DNA of 64,000 bases from Chloroflexota bacterium (lineage in GTDB: Bacteria > Chloroflexota > Anaerolineae > Aggregatilineales > Phototrophicaceae). Below the pieces are notes generated by a model. It saw only the letters and a list, made by a program, of their open reading frames with translations. It had not been told where the DNA came from and ran no database searches. Location: NCBI GenBank assembly GCA_011523515.1, contig WTGO01000094.1, positions 55,185 to 119,184 of the forward strand, in the 5' to 3' direction. Of this stretch, positions 42,572 to 51,463 are shown in pieces. The position numbers and the translations under genes are program-made. Each line of letters begins with the position of its first letter. The stretch's first letter is position 1.

Positions 42572-43225
42572 TCAATAGGCCACTCGGCTCTCGCGCGGCG
42601 CGTTGGTGAGCACGGCGCCGACAATGCGCACATGCACACGCTCCAGGGCTTGGCGCGCCTGCACCGTATGATCCCGGCGGGTGTCGCCGGCGCGAATCGC
42701 CAGTAGCGCGCCATCCAGCTTGATGCCCAGCAGCGCGGCATCCGTCGCCGCCAGAATCGGCGGGCTGTCAAACAGAACGTAGTCAGCCTGATCCTTCAGC
42801 GCCGCGACAATGGCGTCCATGCGCTTCCCGCCCAATAAATCGGCCGGATTAGGCGGCAGCTCGCCCGCCGTCACAATCTGGAGATTGTCGACCTCGCTGG
42901 CTTGAACCGGCGGGTCGGATATGGCCGAATCATCAAGCATCATGCCGCTAAGACCGCGACTACCGTCCAGGCCCCAAATGTCGTGCTGCTTTGGCTGCCG
43001 CAAATCGGCGTCCACCAGGATCGTCTTGTTGCCGCCTTGCGCGAAAGTAACCGCCAGATTCGCCAGCGTGATGCTCTTCTGATCGTCTCGCGCGGCCGAT
43101 GTTACCAGCAGGGTGCGGATCGGTTCTTCCACGCTACTGAACATCAGATTCGTGCGCAGGCTGCGGTACGCTTCTGCAGCGGCCGAGCGCGGCTGCGAAA
43201 GCGTTGTCAAGTTAGAATTCGCCAT
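42572..43225 (-). CDS. CpsD/CapB-like BY-kinase with altered P-loop
   Basis: A 217-residue protein of the bacterial tyrosine-kinase family. The overall form (EAYRSLRTNLMFSS, then ILVDADLRQPKQHDIWGL as Walker A') is clear. The Walker A loop, usually with Gly-x-Gly-Lys-Ser/Thr, reads TSAARDDQKSITLANLA and lacks both glycines. The usual tyrosine cluster at the C-terminus is reduced to one final Tyr. In related systems it works with a Wzz-like partner to control polysaccharide length. Activity of this copy is uncertain. Confidence 0.83.
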   Translation of the reverse strand: MANSNLTTLSQPRSAAAEAYRSLRTNLMFSSVEEPIRTLLVTSAARDDQKSITLANLAVTFAQGGNKTILVDADLRQPKQHDIWGLDGSRGLSGMMLDDSAISDPPVQASEVDNLQIVTAGELPPNPADLLGGKRMDAIVAALKDQADYVLFDSPPILAATDAALLGIKLDGALLAIRAGDTRRDHTVQARQALERVHVRIVGAVLTNAPRESRVAY

Positions 43226-43454
43226 ATCTGCTCCTGTGCCGGGCGCAATGCCTTTCTGCAGTCATTTTAGCCCAACTGAAAGAATGGCGTGAGTGGAAAG
43301 ACCACCTGTCTGAAAGCAACACAGCGGACGGTCGAAATCGAGCCAGGACTGCGGCGGGGCAGGTCTAACATGCTTGCGCTGGCCGACTTTTGGGTTATCA
43401 TCTGGGCAGGCGTGACCGATTTGTGTTGCGCTTACTGTCATACAGAAATTGACA

Positions 43455-43484
43455 TTGCGTTTGAAATGGAATCGCTCGTATAAT
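43455..43484 (+). promoter_or_regulatory. candidate folE promoter
   Basis: TTGCGT (43455-43460), an 18-base spacer and TATAAT (43479-43484). A perfect TTGACA lies six bases further upstream, but its 24-base spacing is too long. The intergenic stretch 43226-43572 holds no gene I can support apart from this promoter and the start region of cpsD on the other strand. Confidence 0.55.
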
Positions 43485-43572
43485 CTTAGCAAAGGTACTA
43501 ACTGCGACTGCGGGCAATAGACTCGGCACATTCTGCGAACTGTCGACCGATCGCTGGAAGAGACGGATATTA

Positions 43573-44247
43573 ATGGGCAAACATGAAACGATGACGCCTG
43601 CCGGTTTGGACAATGGCGTCCAGCAGAAACTCGAATCATCGGAATTGCTGAACCGCTTTGGCCTGGATGCAGTGCCGGTGGACGAAGCCGCCGTACAACG
43701 CTCGGTAGAAGAATTGCTCGGCGCCATCGGCGAGAATCCCAACCGTCAGGGGCTGATTGATACACCCAGGCGGGTCGCCAAAGCCTATCAGGAACTGGTA
43801 AGCGGATACACGACCGATCCGGTGGGTTTGGTCAACAATGCCGTCTTCGACATTGAGTACGATGATATGGTCATTGTCAGCGATATCGAGTATTACAGCC
43901 TTTGCGAGCACCACTTGCTGCCATTCATCGGCTACGCGCACGTGGCGTATTTGCCCAATCGCAAGGTGATTGGGCTTAGTAAAATTCCGCGAATCGTCGA
44001 CATGTTTTCGCGCCGCCTGCAAGTGCAAGAACGCCTGACGCGCCAGATTGCCGAGTTTTTGGTCGAGGTGCTGGATCCCAAAGGCGTAGCTGTCGTGATG
44101 ACGGCGCAGCATATGTGCTCGACGATTCGCGGCGTAATGAAACACGACGCCAATATGACGACCAGCGCCATGCTGGGAGATTTCCGTTATAGCCAGGACA
44201 CGCGCAACGAATTCCTGATGCACATTGAGCGCTCCAAACGCAAATAG
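43573..44247 (+). CDS. folE: GTP cyclohydrolase I
   Basis: A 224-residue FolE. The zinc ligands are in [10 protein letters not shown] and [11 protein letters not shown]. The fold's signature [20 protein letters not shown] is complete. It makes 7,8-dihydroneopterin triphosphate, the first step to folate and related pterins. The N-terminus (~40 residues) is poorly conserved, as in other long forms. It precedes metK, but the two are separated by a promoter and a riboswitch. Confidence 0.95.
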   Translation: MGKHETMTPAGLDNGVQQKLESSELLNRFGLDAVPVDEAAVQRSVEELLGAIGENPNRQGLIDTPRRVAKAYQELVSGYTTDPVGLVNNAVFDIEYDDMVIVSDIEYYSLCEHHLLPFIGYAHVAYLPNRKVIGLSKIPRIVDMFSRRLQVQERLTRQIAEFLVEVLDPKGVAVVMTAQHMCSTIRGVMKHDANMTTSAMLGDFRYSQDTRNEFLMHIERSKRK

Positions 44248-44296
44248 CGTCTGGCACAAAACTTACGACTCATATCCGCGGATTCGGTGGATGCGC

Positions 44297-44324
44297 TTGC
44301 GGCGGATTCCAGCTATGCTATAAT
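44297..44324 (+). promoter_or_regulatory. candidate metK promoter
   Basis: TTGCGG (44297-44302), a 16-base spacer and TATAAT (44319-44324). It lies just upstream of the SAM riboswitch and fits as the start of the metK leader. Confidence 0.6.
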
Positions 44325-44352
44325 AACACTTGTCGTGGATGACCATCTGCGG

Positions 44353-44460
44353 CACTCATCAAGAGCGAGTGAGAGAACCGGCTCATTGATCTCGCGGCAA
44401 CCCCCGAAAGTCTTGGGACGGTGCTAATTCCGGCAGAGTCGATACTCTGGCAGATGAGCG
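44353..44460 (+). promoter_or_regulatory. SAM-I (S-box) riboswitch
   Basis: The leader reads as an S-box aptamer. P1 is formed by CTCATC (44355-44360) and GATGAG (44453-44458). The conserved internal text includes ATCAAGAG, GCGGCAACC and GGTGCTAATTCC. It binds S-adenosylmethionine and is expected to end transcription of metK when SAM is high. A terminator follows before the gene. A covariance search (RF00162) would settle the class. Confidence 0.88.
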
Positions 44461-44481
44461 TAACAGAGATAACTGTGCCTG

Positions 44482-44509
44482 CGCCCGCTGCCTAGCAAGG
44501 CGTTTTTTT
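44482..44509 (+). terminator. riboswitch-controlled terminator
   Basis: CGCC (44482-44485) can pair with GGCG (44499-44502), or GCCT (44490-44493) with AGGC (44498-44501). Seven T follow at 44503-44509. It is short but well placed 22 bases after the aptamer to serve as the expression platform. Confidence 0.65.
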
Positions 44510-44617
44510 CTTGCCAGCGACAGACGAGCAATCGTCTTGTAGCCGCCGACAAGTCGCGCTTTAGTGTATTACGCCCGTGCGGATCAAGAGATGACGCGAG
44601 CTTGAGAAAGGAAAAAC

Positions 44618-45832
44618 ATGTCGACCACCTTCATGACGTCTCCGAAATATCTGTTTACATCCGAGTCTGTTTCGGAGGGACATCCGGACAAGATGTGCGA
44701 TCAGATCAGCGACGCCATCCTGGACGCCATTCTGGAGCAAGACCCGCTAGCGCGCGTCGCTTGCGAAGTGGCGACAACAACCGGCTTGGTCGTCGTTATG
44801 GGAGAGATCACCACCAGCGCCTATGTCGATATGGATAGCATCGTACGCCAAACCGTCCGGGAGATCGGTTACACTCACGCGGACTACGGATTCGATGCGG
44901 AAACTTGCGGCGTTATGATCTCGGTCAAGGAGCAGTCGGCTGATATCAAGCAGGGCGTCGACACGGCTCTGGAAGCGCGAGAAGGCGCCGCTGCAAATGC
45001 CGATATCGAAGCCACTGGCGCCGGCGATCAGGGCATGATGATCGGCTTCGCCTGCAACGAGACCGCCGAGCTGATGCCGCTGACAGTCTCGCTGGCGCAT
45101 GGATTGACCAGCCGGCTGGCCGCCGCGCGCAAAAGCGGCGAGCTGACCTGGTTGCGGCCGGACGCCAAAAGCCAGGTCACCGTCGAGTATCATTGCGGCC
45201 AGCCCCGGCGCGTGGATACGGTCGTCATCTCGACCCAGCACGCGCCCGACATACCGCAGTCGGAGATTCGCAGCCAGATCATCGACCGTATCATTCGCGA
45301 TGTCGTGCCGGCTGATCTGGTTGATCACGGCACACGCTTTTTCATCAATCCTACGGGCCGCTTTGTCACGGGTGGTCCGCTGGGGGACGCCGGGCTGACC
45401 GGGCGCAAGATAATCGTGGATACTTACGGCGGCGTGGCGCGGCATGGCGGCGGCGCCTTCTCGGGCAAGGACGCCACCAAGGTCGATCGCAGCGCGGCGT
45501 ACATGGCGCGATATGTCGCAAAGAATGTGGTAAAAGCCGGCTTGGCCGACCGCTTTGAGTTGCAAGTTTCCTATGCCATCGGCCGCGCTGAGCCGACATC
45601 GCTGGCGGTAGAGACCTTCGGCGCCGGTCGCATTGGCGACGAAAAACTTGAAGCGCTGATTGAGGATCACTTTGATTTGCGTCCGGCCGCCATTATCCGC
45701 GACTTGGGACTGCGGCGACCGATCTTTAAGCAAGTGGCCGCTTACGGACACTTCGGCCGCGAAGATATCAGCGTACCCTGGGAGCGTACCGATCGCGCAG
45801 AAGCTTTGCGCCGGTCAGCCGGGCTTGCGTGA
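44618..45832 (+). CDS. metK: S-adenosylmethionine synthetase
   Basis: A 404-residue MetK of usual length. [20 protein letters not shown] carries ATP and metal contacts, [13 protein letters not shown] is the loop of the family, and [19 protein letters not shown] is the P-loop-like phosphate site. It makes SAM from methionine and ATP. AGAAAGGA precedes the ATG. It is under the SAM riboswitch, so its product represses it. The methyltransferase downstream begins seven bases after the stop. Confidence 0.97.
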   Translation: MSTTFMTSPKYLFTSESVSEGHPDKMCDQISDAILDAILEQDPLARVACEVATTTGLVVVMGEITTSAYVDMDSIVRQTVREIGYTHADYGFDAETCGVMISVKEQSADIKQGVDTALEAREGAAANADIEATGAGDQGMMIGFACNETAELMPLTVSLAHGLTSRLAAARKSGELTWLRPDAKSQVTVEYHCGQPRRVDTVVISTQHAPDIPQSEIRSQIIDRIIRDVVPADLVDHGTRFFINPTGRFVTGGPLGDAGLTGRKIIVDTYGGVARHGGGAFSGKDATKVDRSAAYMARYVAKNVVKAGLADRFELQVSYAIGRAEPTSLAVETFGAGRIGDEKLEALIEDHFDLRPAAIIRDLGLRRPIFKQVAAYGHFGREDISVPWERTDRAEALRRSAGLA

Positions 45833-45839
45833 ATAGGCC

Positions 45840-46733
45840 ATGAGCGACAGACCGCGCATCTGCGATTACGGCGATTCGACCTACCGGCAGGACTTCTGGG
45901 AAGGTCAGGGACGCGGTTACGAAGATGCGGTCGAGCGCCAAGTCTTGGCGAACTTGCTGCCTCGGTCCGGGCGGCGGCTGTTGGAAATCGGCGCAGGCTT
46001 CGGCCGCATCACCCGCGAGTACCGTATGTTCCGGCAAGTGGTCTTGCTTGACTACTCGCTGGAGCAATTGCAGTACGCGCGGGGCCATTACGGCGATGAC
46101 GGCTTCCTGTACGTAGCGGCTGATGCCTATCAGATGCCGTTTCAGAGTTCCGCTTTTGACGCCGCGACCATGATCCGTGTCATTCACCATTTCGAAAATG
46201 TGCCGGCGGTGATCAACCAGATTCATGCAGTCTTGGCAGATTCGAGCGCCTTTATCCTCGAGTTCGCCAACAAGCGCAATTTGAAGGCCATTCTGCGCCA
46301 CATCCTCGGCATAAACAAATGGAACCCCTTTACGTTGGAGCCGGTCGAATTCGTCGAGCTGAACTTCAACTTTCATCCGGAATACGTGCTGGAACAGGTG
46401 ACAGCGAGTGGGTTCTCGTTGCGCCGGACCGTGCCCGTGTCTTGGCTGCGCCTGGGCTTGTTCAAGCGAGCGCTGCCAACGGCTGTGCTGGCGCGGGGCG
46501 ACCGCGCGTTGCAACAAACGGGCTGGACGATTTCGCCCAGCATCTTCCTCGACTTGCAATTGAGCAAGCCAGCTGCCGCGCCACCTGGCGAATCGGATGA
46601 CCCGCTGGACTTGCTCCGCTGTCCAGTGACCGGCTCGCCACTGACTTGGAGTGATGAGGCGCTGCTTAGCCGAAACGGGTTGCGCTGGGCCATACGAGAC
46701 GGCGTGTTTGACTTTCGCAAACCTTTGGAGTAG
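45840..46733 (+). CDS. class I SAM methyltransferase with Trm112-like tail
   Basis: A 297-residue protein. RRLLEIGAGFGRITREY is motif I and DAATMIRVIHHFENV the post-II/motif IV area of a Methyltransf_11 enzyme. The last ~45 residues (LDLLRCPVTGSPLTWSDEA and ending IRDGVFDFRK) resemble a Trm112/YcaR zinc-ribbon-like domain, but only one cysteine remains. Substrate unknown. It is seven bases downstream of metK, so it is under the same SAM control. Confidence 0.8.
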   Translation: MSDRPRICDYGDSTYRQDFWEGQGRGYEDAVERQVLANLLPRSGRRLLEIGAGFGRITREYRMFRQVVLLDYSLEQLQYARGHYGDDGFLYVAADAYQMPFQSSAFDAATMIRVIHHFENVPAVINQIHAVLADSSAFILEFANKRNLKAILRHILGINKWNPFTLEPVEFVELNFNFHPEYVLEQVTASGFSLRRTVPVSWLRLGLFKRALPTAVLARGDRALQQTGWTISPSIFLDLQLSKPAAAPPGESDDPLDLLRCPVTGSPLTWSDEALLSRNGLRWAIRDGVFDFRKPLE

Positions 46734-46744
46734 TCGCCGTCCGC

Positions 46745-47487
46745 TCAGACCCAGGCGCGTTTCAGCCAGGCGTCGATGAGTGCGGCGCTGCGGTTCGGCT
46801 GCTCCAAGAGCATCATGTGACCGGCGTTTGGGAGAATCGCGAGCTCCGAATGGGCGATGCCGCGCGCTAATTCCTGGCTGAGCGAGGGCGGCGTCATTCT
46901 GTCCTTCTCGCCGGCCAGGATCAGCGTCGGGACCGCGATTTGCGCCAGGCTTTGGGAAATATCAAATCTATCGCAAGCCAAGAAGTCGGCCTGAATGACT
47001 GTCGGGTCCGTGGCCAGCATGATGTCCGCCGATTGCTGCTTTAAGTCTTCCGCCGCTTGCTTTGACCACATCCAGCGTACGATGCTGCTGATAGTCGGCG
47101 CGGGGGCTGCAGCGATGCCTGTAATCAGCGCCGGATTGACGGGCAGCCGTGGTCCCGTTCCCGCGAGGACAAGAGCGTCAGTGCGCGCGGCGTGTTCAAG
47201 CGCCAGCCACTGCGCGATGGCGCCGCCCATGCTATGCCCTAGCACAATGGCTGTTTCGATCGCGAGCGCGTCCAGCAGAGCGACGATATCAAGCGCGTAG
47301 TCGGCGATGCTGTCGCGGCCGGACCCCGGGCTGGCGCCATGGCCGGGCAGATCGACCAGGACAGGCGCAACCGATGGCAGCTGCCGCAGCGCCGCGGGAA
47401 AGCTGAGATGCGAGCCGCCGGCGACCGCGACCTGCGGCGATGATCGGCGATCCAAATGCTGCCGCGCGCCGTGTCGACCAGGGGCAT
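46745..47487 (-). pseudogene. alpha/beta hydrolase with N-terminal frameshift
   Basis: The natural start appears to be ATG 47487 (MPLVDTARGSIWIADHR), two bases after the ADP-ribosylglycohydrolase gene ends. That frame is soon lost, and the rest of the hydrolase continues in another frame from about 47440 (GGSHLSFPAALRQLP). The His-Gly oxyanion motif that should lie between is missing, so a deletion that is not a multiple of three is likely. The catalytic triad is present (Ser in LGHSMGGAIA, Asp in LAGEKDRMTPP, His in LPNAGHMML). A TTG at 47455 could start a shortened protein of 236 residues. Sequencing or assembly error is the alternative. Confidence 0.65.
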
Positions 47488-47488
47488 A

Positions 47489-48868
47489 TCAGGGTGCGGG
47501 CTGGTCGCGCAGCTGGCGCCAGAGGGCAATGTTGCGCTCTACCAATCCCGAGATGGAACCGTGCCCAAAACCCGCCACAACCGTCTTGACATGGTCGTTG
47601 AGTGGTTCGATCCAGCGCTTGTCCAGCCCCGCATAGCCGACGGCTGCGCCGACAATGCTGGCGGCCGTGCCGCTGGTGCAATCGGTGTCCATGCCGCACA
47701 TCACTGCCGTGGTGATGGTCTTGCTATAGTCCAGATCGCCATGCAGCAGCGACAGCACGACAAAGGCCATATTATGCAGCGCATGCAGGAAGGGCAGGTG
47801 TCCATACTTGCCGTAGATTCGATCGCATACGGTCGCCCAATCGGCGTCCGCTGCATACCAGGCGCGTACTTCATGCACGATATGCGCCAGCCGCGAACGC
47901 TGGGGAATGACTGAAAGGCCGCCTTGGATGATCGTGTCGATTGTGGGATTGCGGCTCAAGGCTGCGCTGAGCGCGCCGGCAACGAACATGGAGCTGTAGA
48001 CGCCGTTCTTGACCGCGTTGAGCGTCACCTCGCGGTAGGCGATGCGCGCCGCCCGTCGTGGATCGCCCGGCGCGATATAGCCCCAAAAATCAGCGCGAAT
48101 CGCCGTATTGATACCTTCGCGCCAGGGATTGATTTTCGTAGGAAACTCGTCGATCTGGTCCTCGATCGGCCGGTCGTCGCTGAGATTCACCATGTGATAA
48201 TAAGATTGGCGTGTGCAGGAAAACAGCCAGTGATAGGGGATATTGCGCAAATGATTATTGGCGACATCCAGCTTGCTGAAGGCGAGACCATGCTGCTCGA
48301 GCAGCATCATGCCCAGGATGGTGTAGTGAATATCGTCATCTGGCTCGGCGTAGCATACATTGCCCCGCGTAGAAGCCTTGTTGCGCAAGGTGAAGCCCAG
48401 CGCCGGCGATTGATGCGGCGCCCAGTCGTCCAGCGGATAGGCGTCGACGCTCTCCAGATATTCTTTGATGAACAAGCGATCCAGGCGCATTTCGAAGGGT
48501 TTGCCCAAGATGACGCCGCCGATTCGTCCGAACCAGGCGCCCCTGATTCGCTCAGCGTACTCGTCGTCGTTCAGTTGCTCGAAAACCGGCGATGCAGCGG
48601 CGTCCGCGATGATCGAGTCGAAATCGTCCGGCTCCAAAAAGGGAAAACCGGCGCGAATGCCAGCCTCACGCTGCGCCCACAGGCAGGCGTAGGCGTCTTC
48701 CCAGTCGGCTTCTTCCAGCGCATCGCGGTCAGTGGCATTGCGCAACGTTGCCGGTAGATAGCTGGCAGAGTAGTCCGGCTCGATAGAATCGCCGACGCTA
48801 TAGCCCTCTTCGTAGAGTTGCAGATATTCAAGAGCAAAAAGCTCTTTCCAGTTGGCGTAACCAGGCAT
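47489..48868 (-). CDS. ADP-ribosylglycohydrolase family protein
   Basis: A 459-residue DraG-like protein. RIRGAWFGRIGGVILGKPFE begins the fold, the acidic pair DDDIHYTILGM and the late MCGMDTDCTSGTAASIVGA supply the metal-binding aspartates. It is longer than bare DraG, with about 100 extra N-terminal residues. The family removes ADP-ribose from proteins or small molecules, but many members act on other substrates, so the reaction is not certain. It is upstream of the frameshifted hydrolase and reads with it. Confidence 0.88.
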   Translation of the reverse strand: MPGYANWKELFALEYLQLYEEGYSVGDSIEPDYSASYLPATLRNATDRDALEEADWEDAYACLWAQREAGIRAGFPFLEPDDFDSIIADAAASPVFEQLNDDEYAERIRGAWFGRIGGVILGKPFEMRLDRLFIKEYLESVDAYPLDDWAPHQSPALGFTLRNKASTRGNVCYAEPDDDIHYTILGMMLLEQHGLAFSKLDVANNHLRNIPYHWLFSCTRQSYYHMVNLSDDRPIEDQIDEFPTKINPWREGINTAIRADFWGYIAPGDPRRAARIAYREVTLNAVKNGVYSSMFVAGALSAALSRNPTIDTIIQGGLSVIPQRSRLAHIVHEVRAWYAADADWATVCDRIYGKYGHLPFLHALHNMAFVVLSLLHGDLDYSKTITTAVMCGMDTDCTSGTAASIVGAAVGYAGLDKRWIEPLNDHVKTVVAGFGHGSISGLVERNIALWRQLRDQPAP

Positions 48869-49170
48869 TTGGCGGCTCCTGAAAATAGTCCATCGAGATT
48901 TGGCGTTGGCTCACCGCAGGCGCCGAGCTCCGAGCGCAATCAAGGACCGGAATAAGTGTTGGAATCATACTCGCCCTGGCTGCTGAAGGCAAACATTCTT
49001 GCGGCGCTGCGTCCCGATACGATTTCAAATGAGGTTTCGCTGGCTGGAATGGGCAAAGCGCATAGAATGAAAAATGCGACGCGCTACCGCTGGGCGTCGC
49101 CTCGGGCTGCGAAGACGGACCAGCGGCGGGCGGCCCAGCGCTGCAAAGAGGAAAATGGAGGAGCGAAGTT
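48869..49170. other. intergenic region, divergent
   Basis: This stretch separates the ADP-ribosylglycohydrolase gene from the DUF368 gene. It has a weak -10-like TAGAAT (49063-49068) for the plus strand and a strong GGAGGAG before the DUF368 GTG. A minus-strand reading frame runs through here and across the DUF368 gene, but it is a shadow. I see no RNA gene. Confidence 0.4.
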
Positions 49171-50139
49171 GTGACCAAGCAAAAGAGTGGTTCATCCGCA
49201 CCGAAGACGCTGACCCAATACCTGCGCCTCTTTTTCATCGGCTTCGCCATGGGCGCCGCTGATATCGTGCCCGGCGTTAGTGGCGGCACGATGGCTTTCA
49301 TCCTCGGCGTATACGAGACGCTCATCAACGCCATCAAGTCCTTCAACCTGGACGCGGCTCGGCTGCTGGCGCAGTTGAAAATCAGCGAATTGCTGGAATA
49401 CCTGTCATTCCGCTTTCTGCTGGCCTTGGGTCTCGGCCTGGCGTCCGCGATTCTGCTGCTATCCAGTTTTCTCAGCAGCACAATGGATGATCCTGGCGGC
49501 AAGGTGCTTTTGTTCGCGTTCTTCTTCGGCCTGGTACTGGCCTCCATCCTGACGATCGGCTTCAAGGTAAGCTGGTCGGCCTCAGCCGGCGCCATATTCG
49601 TGGCGGGCGCGCTGGCGGCATTTATCATCGTCAACATCGTGCCGGCCGACGCCGATCACTCGGCGCCGACGCTATTCGTCAGCGGTATGATTGCCATCAC
49701 GGCTATGATTCTGCCCGGCATTTCCGGATCATTTATGCTCTTAATCATGGGTCAATACGATTATGTGCTGTCGGCGGTCAGCAATCGCGATTTGCCGCCA
49801 GTCATCATCGTTGGGCTGGGCGCGGTTGTGGGCATCATCTTGTTTTCGCGTGTGCTCAGCCACTTGCTCAAGCACTACTACAATCTGACGGTGGCGCTGC
49901 TGGTGGGATTCATGGCCGGGTCGCTGTGGAAGATCTACCCCTGGAAGGCCTGCCTGGAAAGCGATCTGGACCGCCACGGCGATTATCGCTGCCTGGTCGA
50001 ACAGAATGTCGCGCCCGATGCTGCTTCAGAAAACTTCGCTCTGGCGCTATTTTTGCTGGTTTCCGGCTTCTTGCTGGTGAACTTGCTCGATCATCTGCAG
50101 TCAAGGGACAACTTCTTATTCCGCCAGTTTATCCGCTGA
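49171..50139 (+). CDS. DUF368 polyprenyl-phosphate transporter family protein
   Basis: A 322-residue membrane protein with about eight helices. The GTG start has GGAGGAG at good spacing. FAMGAADIVPGVSGGTMAFI and, in the second half, GMIAITAMILPGISGSFMLL are two inverted copies of the DUF368 motif, including the Pro-Gly-x-Ser-Gly turns. DUF368 (PopT) proteins are known to return undecaprenyl phosphate to the cytoplasmic face of the membrane. This fits the many lipid-linked glycan genes in the window. Confidence 0.9.
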   Translation: MTKQKSGSSAPKTLTQYLRLFFIGFAMGAADIVPGVSGGTMAFILGVYETLINAIKSFNLDAARLLAQLKISELLEYLSFRFLLALGLGLASAILLLSSFLSSTMDDPGGKVLLFAFFFGLVLASILTIGFKVSWSASAGAIFVAGALAAFIIVNIVPADADHSAPTLFVSGMIAITAMILPGISGSFMLLIMGQYDYVLSAVSNRDLPPVIIVGLGAVVGIILFSRVLSHLLKHYYNLTVALLVGFMAGSLWKIYPWKACLESDLDRHGDYRCLVEQNVAPDAASENFALALFLLVSGFLLVNLLDHLQSRDNFLFRQFIR

Positions 50140-50151
50140 CGGCGCCACAGT

Positions 50152-50595
50152 TTATTCTTTGTCGCCGGGTCGCTTGATATCGGGTGTATGATGTCGCAGC
50201 GCTCGTTCCTGCGCTTCGATTATGTCCTGAATCCGCGAACGGGACAGGGCTGCCGTAACATCGACCTGAAAGGTCTCCTCTGCTTCGGCCGGCTCCGGTT
50301 CTTGCCCCAGTTCTTCGAGCACTTCACGGCGGCGGTAGACCGAGGCCGCGATGGCGTGGGTGGCGACCGGGCTGGTCAGCAGCACGAAGAGCCCCAAAGC
50401 GAGCAATCGCAGCGAGGTCGACGGCATCAGAAGCGCCGCGCCCAAGAGCAATCCGAAGACACCCAGCGTGGCGACCTTGCCCGAGGCATGCAAACGCGTG
50501 AGCGTATCCGGCAGGCGGATGACTCCCAATACGCCGACGGCGCAGAAGAACAAGCCGAATAGCAGTGCGATGACGCCCAGAATCTCGAGCAGCAT
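50152..50595 (-). CDS. mnhG: Mrp Na+/H+ antiporter subunit G
   Basis: A 147-residue MnhG/PhaG protein with three membrane helices (ILGVIALLFGLFFCAVGVLG first) and the conserved VIRLPDTLTRLHASGKVATLG. An acidic C-terminal tail extends it by ~40 residues. Last gene of the mrp operon, starting one base after mnhF ends. It is a small structural subunit of the antiporter complex. Confidence 0.9.
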   Translation of the reverse strand: MLLEILGVIALLFGLFFCAVGVLGVIRLPDTLTRLHASGKVATLGVFGLLLGAALLMPSTSLRLLALGLFVLLTSPVATHAIAASVYRRREVLEELGQEPEPAEAEETFQVDVTAALSRSRIQDIIEAQERALRHHTPDIKRPGDKE

Positions 50596-50877
50596 TTAGA
50601 AAACCCGGCCTTCGGAAATGTAACGCGCGATGCTGATGGTGCCGACAAAAGCAAAGGCCGCCAGCGCCGTCGCCATGTCGACGAATACTTGCGTTTCCTC
50701 CACAAGCGCCAACATGACGATTATGCCAATGAGCAGCGTGGTTATCAGATCTACCGCTGCCAGGCGGTCGGAGAGCCTGGGGCCGGCGATAACACGATAC
50801 GAGGCCGGCAACAACAGGCTCACCAGCGCCAGCAAAATCAACTGAACGGCAGTTTGGGCAAAGGCGCTCTCAATCAT
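50596..50877 (-). CDS. mnhF: Mrp Na+/H+ antiporter subunit F
   Basis: A 93-residue protein with three hydrophobic helices. YRVIAGPRLSDRLAAVDLI is the MnhF/PhaF signature with the conserved Asp-Arg pair. It overlaps mnhE by eight bases, indicating coupled translation. A small subunit of the same complex. Confidence 0.9.
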   Translation of the reverse strand: MIESAFAQTAVQLILLALVSLLLPASYRVIAGPRLSDRLAAVDLITTLLIGIIVMLALVEETQVFVDMATALAAFAFVGTISIARYISEGRVF

Positions 50878-51397
50878 GCCCCAGGATCCCTCTAATTCGC
50901 TTCAGGCGCACCCGCTGGTCGTGCTCCAGGCGCTTCGCGGAGACTTCTGAATTCAGACTGTGCACGATCATGGTGGCGCCTTCAGTGCCGGATTCCTTGA
51001 AGTCGACCACGAGCTCGCCCGGTGTTATTGTTATGCCATGGGCGCTGACGGCCGAGACCAGGTCGTTCTTGCTCTCATCGAAGGTGCTCAATTCAGTCGT
51101 GCCGGGACTGATCTTCAACTCGGGCGCCAGCACGACCAGCGCGACTTTCACGCCCGACACCAAAACTTCAAACGCCAGAAAGAGTACATAGGCGAACAAG
51201 TTATAAATTTGCAGCGGCGCGTTGCGCAGCCGGAAACTGTCGCCGCGCTGACCAGTCGCCACCAGAACCACCAGGCTGAAAACATACGCCAACAAAAAAT
51301 TTCCGGGCGTCGGCTCAGCGGTATAAATCGTCCAGCCGACCGCCAAGGGCAGGGCCATCACCATGGCTTTGCCGGACTTTCTCGCTCTATCGATCAT
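50870..51397 (-). CDS. mnhE: Mrp Na+/H+ antiporter subunit E
   Basis: A 175-residue protein. The N-terminal part has two or three membrane helices (FLLAYVFSLVVLVATG, NLFAYVLFLAFEVLVSGVKV). The C-terminal half has the MnhE segment SPGTTELSTFDESKNDLV and ITPGELVVDF. Needed for assembly of the Mrp complex. Order E-F-G is as in other mrp operons. Confidence 0.9.
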   Translation of the reverse strand: MIDRARKSGKAMVMALPLAVGWTIYTAEPTPGNFLLAYVFSLVVLVATGQRGDSFRLRNAPLQIYNLFAYVLFLAFEVLVSGVKVALVVLAPELKISPGTTELSTFDESKNDLVSAVSAHGITITPGELVVDFKESGTEGATMIVHSLNSEVSAKRLEHDQRVRLKRIRGILGHD

Positions 51398-51463
51398 AGT
51401 CGCGCCTCTTGCTTGCGGCCTGGAAAACGCCAGACGTCTTGTGTTTGCATTCGGGGCGCCATG

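Noticed and set aside
48828..49637. 269-residue minus-strand frame
   Set aside because: It runs antisense through the DUF368 gene and the preceding spacer; the DUF368 motifs are decisive, so this is a shadow.
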